Shown here piece after piece: positions 21,738 to 26,816 of a stretch of DNA of 26,816 bases. Below the pieces are notes generated by a model. The model was not told the origin of the DNA and did not search any database. It saw only the letters and a program-made list of their open reading frames with translations. Position numbers and translations under genes: made by a program. The stretch's first letter is position 1, and every line of letters starts with the position of its first letter. Location of the stretch: the NCBI GenBank assembly GCA_964654135.1, contig CAZZHV010000015.1:1-26816 (forward strand), written 5' to 3'. The stretch is from CAMLQK01 sp964654135 (GTDB lineage: Bacteria > Patescibacteriota > Saccharimonadia > Saccharimonadales > UBA4665).

Positions 21738-23501
21738 ATGGTTAAAAACCTATTTAAGAGGTTTACTGCCCTAGTGGCCTGTGCGGTGTTTGTATTTACA
21801 CTGTCAGCTACATCTGTAGTGAACTTCGCCAATGCCTCAGCTAATACAGCCTACGCTGCATCAAGCTGTGACAAAGTTAACATCGTGTACTGTGGTTTGG
21901 ACGGAAGTTCAGCTGCTGGTTACGTTAGCTCTTTCAAGAGCCTTTACAACTCTAACAAGTCTGGTCACGTTAAGTCTCCTACTGTAAAGAAGGACTACAC
22001 TGACCTACAAGCCGTTTACAACTGGGCTGGCGCAAGCAAGTCTATCGTAAGTGGCATGAGCACAAGCAACACTAAGCTTGGTACTCTCTACAAAGATGGT
22101 CACATCACTGTAGATGGCGTAACCGTAGCAACTGACGCAAGCGTAACTGCTCGTTTCAGCAACGGTGCTGGCTTTACTAAAGTCGAGGGTAACGTTTACG
22201 CTCGCAAGACTACGACTTCTTTCGCTGAAAGCTCAGCTAAGGTAATCGTATACATGAATGGCGACAAGTTTGGTTTCGCTGTTATGACCGACTGTGGTAA
22301 CGCAGTTAAGGGTACTCCTAAGGAAACCCCTAAACCACCTGTAGTTAAGAGCCTTACATGTGACTCATTGATCTTCAATAGCGCAAGCTCTACAGACAAG
22401 AAGGCATTTACCTTTACTGCTAAGGGTACTGCTAAGAACACTACAATCACCGACTACGTATTCAACTTCGGTGACAACCAAAGCAAAACTGTGACTACTT
22501 CAGCTTCTACAGCTAAAGCAGACCACACCTACGCAACAGCCGGTAATTACACCGCAACTGTTACGGTGAACAGCAAGGACAAGAAGAACGTAACTTCAAG
22601 CAACTGTAGCGTTAAGCTCAGCATTGCTGCTCCTCAAGCTGTACTTACATGTGACCAGCTCACATTCACCAACAAAGACAACGACTACACGTTTACTGCA
22701 AACGCTTCTGCACAAAACACAACTATCACTGGTTACACCTTCGACTTTGGCGACAAGACTGCCGTCAAGAACGTAGACACTAGTGCAAAGACTGCTACCG
22801 CTTCACACAACTACGCTACTCCTGGTACTTACACTGCTTACGTAACTGTTAGCAGCAAAGACAAGAAGAACGTAACTTCAGCTAAATGTGCTGTACAGAT
22901 TAAGATCCCACAGCCAATGTGTACTGTTCCTGGCAAGGAAACCCTTCCAGCTGACTCACCTGAATGTGTTGAGACTCCAGTTGTTACTTGTGACGACTTG
23001 ATCATCTCACCAAATGGTGACAACAAATTGGCTCAGAGCTTCGTCGTTAAGGCATCAGCTCAACACGCTACTATCACCAGCTACTCTGTAGACTTCGGTG
23101 ACAAGTCAACTGTTTACACTGGCGCTAACGCTGCTGTAAATCACACCTACGCTAAGGCTGGTACGTACACTGTTAAGGCAAGCGTAACCGCTACCGCTAA
23201 CGGCAAGACTATTACCAAGACTTCTGAAGAATGTACTGGTAAGGTTGTAATCGAACAGCCAATGTGTACTGTTCCTGGCAAGGAAAACCTTCCAGCTGAT
23301 TCAGCTGACTGTAAGGAAACTCCTGTTCCACCAGTAACTCCTCCAACAACCCCACCTACTACACCTCCTGTAACGCCTCCTACCACCCTTCCAAACACGG
23401 GTGCAGGTAACATCATCGGCCTTTTCGCCGGTATCGCTATCGCAGGTGCAGCAGCTCACCGTTTGCTCGCAGGTCGCCGCCTTTTCGGCAGCGCTGAATA
23501 A
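21738..23501 (+). CDS. LPxTG-anchored surface protein with PKD-like repeats
   Basis: 587 residues from the ATG at 21738 (GGAGG upstream). Signal peptide with a long hydrophobic core, cleavage probably after AYA near residue 41. An N-terminal domain (about 42-200) with two early Cys precedes three PKD-like domains (VFNFGDNQSKTV...HTYATAGNYTATV; TFDFGDKTAV...HNYATPGTYTAYV; SVDFGDKST...HTYAKAGTYTVKA). Two Cys-containing linkers (MCTVPGKE.LPADS) follow the second and third. A Pro/Thr spacer leads to LPNTG (551-555), a hydrophobic helix and a basic end, the sortase signal. It is exported and wall- or surface-linked, plausibly for contact with a host cell (inference). Confidence 0.93.
   Translation: MVKNLFKRFTALVACAVFVFTLSATSVVNFANASANTAYAASSCDKVNIVYCGLDGSSAAGYVSSFKSLYNSNKSGHVKSPTVKKDYTDLQAVYNWAGASKSIVSGMSTSNTKLGTLYKDGHITVDGVTVATDASVTARFSNGAGFTKVEGNVYARKTTTSFAESSAKVIVYMNGDKFGFAVMTDCGNAVKGTPKETPKPPVVKSLTCDSLIFNSASSTDKKAFTFTAKGTAKNTTITDYVFNFGDNQSKTVTTSASTAKADHTYATAGNYTATVTVNSKDKKNVTSSNCSVKLSIAAPQAVLTCDQLTFTNKDNDYTFTANASAQNTTITGYTFDFGDKTAVKNVDTSAKTATASHNYATPGTYTAYVTVSSKDKKNVTSAKCAVQIKIPQPMCTVPGKETLPADSPECVETPVVTCDDLIISPNGDNKLAQSFVVKASAQHATITSYSVDFGDKSTVYTGANAAVNHTYAKAGTYTVKASVTATANGKTITKTSEECTGKVVIEQPMCTVPGKENLPADSADCKETPVPPVTPPTTPPTTPPVTPPTTLPNTGAGNIIGLFAGIAIAGAAAHRLLAGRRLFGSAE
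22911..22967 (+). repeat. Direct repeat inside the surface-protein gene, copy 1
   Basis: About 57 bp, roughly 90% identical to 23256-23312. It encodes the MCTVPGKETLPADS linker. Confidence 0.85.
23256..23312 (+). repeat. Direct repeat inside the surface-protein gene, copy 2
   Basis: Encodes MCTVPGKENLPADS. The DNA-level similarity to 22911-22967 points to recent duplication or gene conversion of a domain-plus-linker unit. Confidence 0.85.
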
Positions 23502-23520
23502 GCAACGCTACAGCTACTAA

Positions 23521-23550
23521 ATACCGCTCGGGAAACCGGGCGGTATTTTT
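23521..23550 (+). terminator. Rho-independent terminator of the surface-protein gene
   Basis: ATACCGCTCGG pairs with CCGGGCGGTAT (one G-U), short A-rich loop, followed by a run of five T. Confidence 0.9.
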
Positions 23551-23575
23551 ATGCTCTGATTTTTGGGCATGAAAT

Positions 23576-23643
23576 AACCCCTAGTCTCGTACCAATATCG
23601 CTTGCGCGATCTGCCTGGGTGGCAGGGTGTGAGTCTAGGGGTT
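23576..23643. other. Compact three-way-junction RNA/terminator candidate
   Basis: AACCCCTAG (23576-23584) pairs with CTAGGGGTT (23635-23643), 9 bp. Inside are two separate hairpins: ATCGC/GCGAT (23597-23610) and CTGCC/GGCAG (23611-23625). It lies between two convergent genes, downstream of cassette D. It may be the 3' structure of cassette D or an independent small RNA. Confidence 0.5.
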
Positions 23644-23717
23644 CTTGGTCTTTTAGCACGGGTTACGTGCACGGCAGCCAAGCTGACCAGTAGGTGTTAG
23701 TCGTTCAGGAAGTGGAG

Positions 23718-24509
23718 CTACCAGCCTCCGCCGAAGTCCGAGCTTCCGGAGTCGTATCCACCGGTGTCGGCGGGCGGGTCGTAAGACGGGGGCTCGTACG
23801 CGGGCGCGGAGTCGATGTACGACTGGGTGTCGTAGCTTCCCTGGTCGGGCTGCTGCGAGTCGTCGTAGCCGGTGTCGGCCTCGCCCTGACCAGCGTTGTA
23901 GCTGTCGTCGAACGCAGCCTGCTCTTCGCGGTCCTCGAGGGCATCACCGATCTCGTCAGCCACTTCTGCAGCGACGAAGCCAGTCATGAGCATGCCCATG
24001 CCGCACGAGCAGCTGCCGTAGCAGTTGCCACACGAGAGCATTGCGCCCATGGTCGCTTCAGCGATGTTGCCGTCGACGATACCGTCAACGAGCATCAGCT
24101 CACCGAGCAGCGACGTGGTGTTGGCCGTGCACATGCACGTGCCGTAACACAGGCCGCAGCCCATCAGCTCGCTGACCATCACCGCACCGAGAATGTCGGG
24201 GCTGCCCATGAAGCCTCCGAAGAGACCATCGAGCAACAGCACCTCTCCCAGCGCGTTGATGGGACCGTAGTAGCCGCGGCAGCAGCCGTTGTAGTACGGA
24301 CCGCCGCAACCGTTGCAGAAGACCGCCATCGGCTGGCCGTGGTAGCGCCATGCCGCAGAGCGAGTCTGCGGGTTGAGCAGTCGCAGCTGCCGGCCGCTGT
24401 GGTTGACGGGCTGAGCCTGTCGGTTGCAACGGCGCAGACACTGCTCCCACGGACGGCGACAACCGCTGCAGAAAGCCTGCTGGATCATTCCGTTCCTGAT
24501 ACCGTTCAT
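23718..24509 (-). CDS. Sixteen-cysteine repeat protein of cassette D
   Basis: 263 residues, ATG preceded by GGAGG at 6 nt. The cysteines fall in four groups of four: 14/17/24/28, 65/68/76/77, 118/121/125/127 and 160/163/167/169. The last two share the pattern CXXCYGXCXC and sit at the ends of two related units (about 87-127 and 135-169, each beginning LGE.). After 195 an acidic Tyr/Ser/Pro/Gly/Asp-rich tail runs to the end. There is no classical signal peptide; the middle segments are moderately hydrophobic. Zinc or iron-sulfur binding is plausible from the grouping. Family not recognised. Strongly GC-biased codons. Confidence 0.8.
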   Translation of the reverse strand: MNGIRNGMIQQAFCSGCRRPWEQCLRRCNRQAQPVNHSGRQLRLLNPQTRSAAWRYHGQPMAVFCNGCGGPYYNGCCRGYYGPINALGEVLLLDGLFGGFMGSPDILGAVMVSELMGCGLCYGTCMCTANTTSLLGELMLVDGIVDGNIAEATMGAMLSCGNCYGSCSCGMGMLMTGFVAAEVADEIGDALEDREEQAAFDDSYNAGQGEADTGYDDSQQPDQGSYDTQSYIDSAPAYEPPSYDPPADTGGYDSGSSDFGGGW

Positions 24510-24561
24510 GTACTTCCTCCGAGTTGCCTTGGGGGACGAATGTCACGGTCGTGACAGACTA

Positions 24562-24590
24562 ACTATAACATATTTTGGTATTTTTAGCCA
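24562..24590 (-). promoter_or_regulatory. Promoter of cassette D
   Basis: TATAGT on the minus strand (24562-24567), with a weak TGGCTA 17 bp upstream (24585-24590), placed directly after the metK stop codon. The leader contains a TGTCACG/CGTGACA hairpin (24541-24556). Confidence 0.55.
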
Positions 24591-24591
24591 G

Positions 24592-25701
24592 CTACTGCTT
24601 GATAGATTCCCACGGCAAACCCTCTTTTCCAAAATGGCCATAGGCTGCTGTCTGCAAGTAGATTGGACGGCGTAAGTCGAGTTGTTCGATAATGTTCTTT
24701 ACCGACGGCACGAGCAAAGCTTTTGCAAAAGCATATATCTCTTCTTCGCTCTTCTTACCGGTATCGAAGGTATTGATCGTAAACGAAACGGGCTCTTTGG
24801 CACCGATGTAGTAGGCTAGTGCGACCTCGGCTTCGTCTGCAAGGCCAGCAGCCACGATATTCTTGGCAATATAACGTGCCGCGTAAGCGCCTGAGCGATC
24901 TACCTTACTTGGGTCCTTACCGCTAAATGCCCCGCCGCCTACTCGTGCAAAACCGCCGTATCCATCGACGACAATTTTACGGCCAGTTAGGCCCGCATCA
25001 GATGTTGGACCTGGCGTATACCAAACGCCCGTGCCGTTAACTACTACTTGCTCTGGCTTAACGCTCAGTTCGTACTTCTTGAGCACGGGTGTAATAATCT
25101 CCTCAAAGACGTCCTTGCGCACTTGGTCGAGTGTAATGTCTTCGTTATGCGGAATGGCTACAGTTACGTGTTCGACACTTACCGGTTTGCCGTTCTCGTA
25201 GTTAACGACCACTTGGGCTTTGCCGTCTGGTCGCAAGTACGGGAGAATTTTCTGCTCGCGGGCTGTATCAAGCGCCTTAGTAAGTGCGTGTGCAAGCGTA
25301 ATTGGTAGCGGTAGATATTCTGGTGTTTCGTTGGTGGCATAGCCAAACATCATGCCCTGATCACCCGCCCCATGGTCGTCTACTCCTACAGAGATTTCAG
25401 GTGATTGCTGATGAATGTAGTTATCAATTGTTGACTTGTCCGAGAAGTCCCAGTTTGGATTTGTATACCCGAGGCGTTGGATTTGTTCTCGTGCTAACGC
25501 TACAAAGTCTACCGACGCCGTGGTGTTAACTTCTCCGGCTAAAATAACGCGGTCGGCTGCCACAAGCACCTCTACGCCAGTTCGGCCGTTGGGATCTTGG
25601 GCAAGAATCGCGTCGACAATAGCGTCGCTAATGTGATCGGCAATTTTGTCGGGGTGACCGGCACAGACTGACTCACTGGCGAATTGGGTTAATTTTGGCA
25701 T
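24592..25701 (-). CDS. metK: S-adenosylmethionine synthetase
   Basis: 369 residues, slightly shorter than the usual 380-400. It shows ESVCAGHPDK (usual ESVTEGHPDK), GAGDQGMMFGYATNETPEY (usual ATDET), GGGAFSGKDPSKVDRSGAYAARY and VSFTINTFDTG; catalytic His, Lys and Asp residues are retained. It makes SAM from methionine and ATP. AAAGGA lies 8 nt before the ATG and can be hidden in a stem of the upstream riboswitch. Confidence 0.97.
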   Translation of the reverse strand: MPKLTQFASESVCAGHPDKIADHISDAIVDAILAQDPNGRTGVEVLVAADRVILAGEVNTTASVDFVALAREQIQRLGYTNPNWDFSDKSTIDNYIHQQSPEISVGVDDHGAGDQGMMFGYATNETPEYLPLPITLAHALTKALDTAREQKILPYLRPDGKAQVVVNYENGKPVSVEHVTVAIPHNEDITLDQVRKDVFEEIITPVLKKYELSVKPEQVVVNGTGVWYTPGPTSDAGLTGRKIVVDGYGGFARVGGGAFSGKDPSKVDRSGAYAARYIAKNIVAAGLADEAEVALAYYIGAKEPVSFTINTFDTGKKSEEEIYAFAKALLVPSVKNIIEQLDLRRPIYLQTAAYGHFGKEGLPWESIKQ

Positions 25702-25703
25702 AA

Positions 25704-25860
25704 AAAATATCCTTTCTCTGCCATCACAGCCAAGAAAGGATATCTCATCAAAAGAGAAAATATCTTTCCCGCTGTTTCAGGCGGGCTAGATGGAGCACCA
25801 CACCGACTTCTCGGTAGGTTGCTGGCAGGTCGTCAAGCTAGATCTCTCACTGCACTCTGT
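25704..25860 (-). promoter_or_regulatory. SAM riboswitch (SAM-I clan) with SD-sequestering stem
   Basis: On the minus strand: a short P1 (AGAGA/TCTCT), the core GCCAGCAACC, a small stem, GGTGCTCC, a CCCGCC-TGAAACA-GCGGG hairpin and GAAAGAT, in the order and with the key bases of SAM-I-type aptamers. Downstream, ATATCCTTTCT (25753-25763) pairs for 11 bp with AGAAAGGATAT (25727-25737), which carries the metK Shine-Dalgarno. GGAAAGATAT at the aptamer 3' end can compete for the first arm. Control is therefore most likely translational, lowering MetK when SAM is plentiful. Confidence 0.85.
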
Positions 25861-25885
25861 ATATTTTTAGTTGTTAAGTACCCCT

Positions 25886-25913
25886 ACTGTACCATACGAT
25901 GCTGGCTTGGCAA
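25886..25913 (-). promoter_or_regulatory. Promoter of the SAM riboswitch-metK unit
   Basis: TTGCCA (25908-25913), 16-bp spacer, TACAGT (25886-25891) on the minus strand, about 30 nt before the aptamer. Confidence 0.6.
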
Positions 25914-25965
25914 ATCTAACACATAAAATACAGCAGCCAACCTTCAGCGCCATGGACATAATAAT

Positions 25966-25994
25966 TTGGTTATTTGCCGTATTTCTTTTATAAT
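25966..25994 (+). promoter_or_regulatory. Promoter of cassette E (HU gene)
   Basis: TTGGTT (25966-25971), 17-bp spacer, TATAAT (25989-25994), in AT-rich sequence just left of the GC-rich gene. Confidence 0.75.
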
Positions 25995-26005
25995 TATCTC
26001 ACCCA

Positions 26006-26013
26006 CTATCTGT
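26006..26013 (+). repeat. Cassette E short inverted repeat, 5' arm (weak)
   Basis: CTATCTGT near the predicted mRNA 5' end is complementary to ACAGATAG at 26593-26600. Only 8 bp, so chance is possible. Confidence 0.35.
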
Positions 26014-26051
26014 GGAGAGACACCCCTTCGACGACTTTTAGGAGTCGCCTC

Positions 26052-26540
26052 GTGAACAAGGCACAGCTCATCGAAGCCATCGCCGACAAGGTCGGAGGTC
26101 GCCAGCAGGCAGCCGACGCGGTGGACGCCGTACTGGACGCCATCGTCCGCGCAACCGTCGCGGGTGACCGTGTCTCGGTGACCGGATTCGGCAGCTTCGA
26201 GAAGGTCGACCGACCGGCTCGCTACGCCCGCAACCCCCAGACCGGGGAGCGCGTCCGCGTGAAGAAGACCAGCGTCCCGCGCTTCCGCGCCGGCGCCAAC
26301 TTCAAGGAGCTCACCGCTGGCCAGCGCAAGCTGCCCAAGAACGGCTGCGTCGTCAAGAAGGCACCCAAGGGTTCGCTGTCCAGTGGCGCCGACGGCACCA
26401 CGTCACGGCCCAAGGTCGCGACCAAGAAGGCCGCACCGGCCAAGAAGACGGCGGCGCGCAAGACGACCACCACGAAGCGGACGACCGCGAAGAAGACCGC
26501 TGCCAAGAAGGCGACTTCCAAGCGAGCCAGTCGCAGCTGA
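26052..26540 (+). CDS. HU-family nucleoid protein with Lys-rich tail (actinobacterial HupS/HupB-like)
   Basis: 162 residues from the GTG at 26052 (GGAG, 7-nt spacer). Residues 1-94 are a complete HU domain: NKAQLIEAIADKVGGRQQ, the signature GFGSFEKVDRPARYARNPQT (45-64), and VPRFRAG. Residues about 100-162 are a histone-H1-like tail of AKK/TKK/ARK repeats. This two-part layout is characteristic of Streptomyces HupS and mycobacterial HupB, and the HU core closely resembles Streptomyces HupS as I remember it. HU bends and compacts DNA; the tail binds DNA non-specifically. GC-rich codons throughout, unlike its AT-richer surroundings. The longer frame from 25974 lacks a proper start and runs through the promoter. 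Confidence 0.93.
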   Translation: MNKAQLIEAIADKVGGRQQAADAVDAVLDAIVRATVAGDRVSVTGFGSFEKVDRPARYARNPQTGERVRVKKTSVPRFRAGANFKELTAGQRKLPKNGCVVKKAPKGSLSSGADGTTSRPKVATKKAAPAKKTAARKTTTTKRTTAKKTAAKKATSKRASRS

Positions 26541-26592
26541 CGAACATCGTCACTCCGCAACCCAGCTAAAACTGTAGTACAGGCATAGCACA

Positions 26593-26600
26593 ACAGATAG
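26593..26600 (+). repeat. Cassette E short inverted repeat, 3' arm (weak)
   Basis: ACAGATAG, complement of 26006-26013, lying before rather than after the 3' hairpin. Confidence 0.35.
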
Positions 26601-26606
26601 ACGGGC

Positions 26607-26645
26607 TGCTCTCGCGATTTAAATCAACACCAAATCGCGAGAGCA
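26607..26645 (+). terminator. 3' hairpin of cassette E
   Basis: TGCTCTCGCGATTT (26607-26620) and AAATCGCGAGAGCA (26632-26645) form a perfect 14-bp stem with an 11-nt loop. No long U-tract. Confidence 0.8.
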
Positions 26646-26689
26646 TTCCCCACCACCCGTTAGGGCTGGAAATTATCCAAGAACTTTGT

Positions 26690-26695
26690 TACAAT
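26690..26695 (+). promoter_or_regulatory. -10 box of tRNA-Gln
   Basis: TACAAT, 22 nt before the mature tRNA 5' end. Confidence 0.5.
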
Positions 26696-26717
26696 AACGT
26701 ACGTTAACCACATATAT

Positions 26718-26791
26718 TGGGGATTGGCCAAGTGGTAAGGCACCGGGTTCTGGTCCCGGTATCGGGGGTTCGAATCCCTCATCCCCAGCCA
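26718..26791 (+). tRNA. tRNA-Gln (anticodon CTG)
   Basis: Acceptor stem TGGGGAT/ATCCCCA, D-arm GGCCAAGTGGTAAGGC, anticodon stem CCGGG/CCCGG with loop TTCTGGT (anticodon CTG, reading CAG), T-arm GGGGGTTCGAATCCC, discriminator G, and CCA encoded in the DNA (26789-26791). All arms pair. CAG is a codon favoured in GC-rich genes, which is notable beside the GC-rich cassettes, but one tRNA alone proves nothing. Confidence 0.97.
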
Positions 26792-26816
26792 AAATTATTT
26801 CAATCAAAAACCACCT

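Noticed and set aside
23576..23643. Integron attC site
   Set aside because: The stem ends AAC/GTT superficially fit, but the flanking bases do not follow RYYYAAC/GTTRRRY and no integrase is nearby.
23694..24554. Plus-strand frame of 286 codons across cassette D
   Set aside because: The Val/Arg/Ala-rich product lacks motifs; the minus-strand frame has the SD, promoter and cysteine repeats.
23696..24563. Fold-back pairing in cassette D (AGGAAGT/ACTTCCT and GTTAGTC/GACTAAC)
   Set aside because: Only 7 bp each, expected by chance in windows of this size, and the second 5' arm overlaps the -10 box so it would not be in the mRNA.
1..26816. CRISPR array, prophage genes or rRNA
   Set aside because: No regularly spaced repeats, no recognisable phage structural or integrase genes and no rRNA sequence were found.

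Overview
The window looks like a Patescibacteria/CPR genome, most likely a Candidatus Saccharibacteria (TM7) relative. This is inferred from compact housekeeping genes of intermediate GC, many start codons only 6-11 nt downstream of a TATACT/TATAAT -10 box (leaderless or nearly leaderless mRNAs), an LPxTG-type surface protein, and the gene families present. No taxonomic search was possible. One 100-N gap (6786-6885) is flanked by the same 55 bp on both sides and looks like an unmerged contig overlap.

Native backbone, left to right: a truncated ABC exporter (minus); a pheS-HIT-pheT operon (minus); yajQ and an MGH1/GH63-like glycosidase (plus); rmuC, a PAP2 phosphatase and a 3-methyladenine DNA glycosylase (minus); an NADPH-dependent FMN reductase (minus); a minimal zincin metalloprotease (minus); a YeaQ/GlsB-like membrane protein (plus); an unknown 190-aa protein and typA/bipA (minus); an unknown protein with a PD-(D/E)xK-like residue pattern, rarA, a tiny secreted peptide and a PKD-repeat LPxTG surface protein (plus); metK under a SAM riboswitch (minus); and tRNA-Gln(CTG).

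Between these genes sit six blocks of foreign composition (high GC, strong G/C at third codon positions), named here F (1857-2647, minus), A (11594-14121, plus), B (14801-15436, plus), C (about 18741-19217, plus), D (about 23560-24590, minus) and E (25966-26645, plus). They encode small membrane proteins, a CCHC zinc-knuckle miniprotein, a tandem-repeat membrane-anchored protein, a 16-cysteine protein and a Streptomyces HupS-like HU protein with a lysine-rich tail. None interrupts a native gene. In five of the six a promoter in the AT-rich flank can be proposed (C is weak), and all have ORF(s) followed by a strong hairpin or structured element.

The main discovery candidate is that four of the six blocks (A, B, C and F2) carry a private, perfect 12-14 bp inverted repeat. 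One arm lies at the mRNA 5' end, over the Shine-Dalgarno, or over the start codon; the other lies just beyond the 3' hairpin. Each pair has its own sequence, so they are not ends of one transposon family. They would let each transcript fold back and pair its translation-initiation region with its own 3' end, reminiscent of the fold-back inhibition of hok-type mRNAs. E has only an 8-bp version and D shows none that is convincing. Host-like codon usage, a host-like chromatin protein and structurally closed mRNAs in a likely epibiont of Actinobacteria suggest, speculatively, gene cassettes acting on or acquired from the host.
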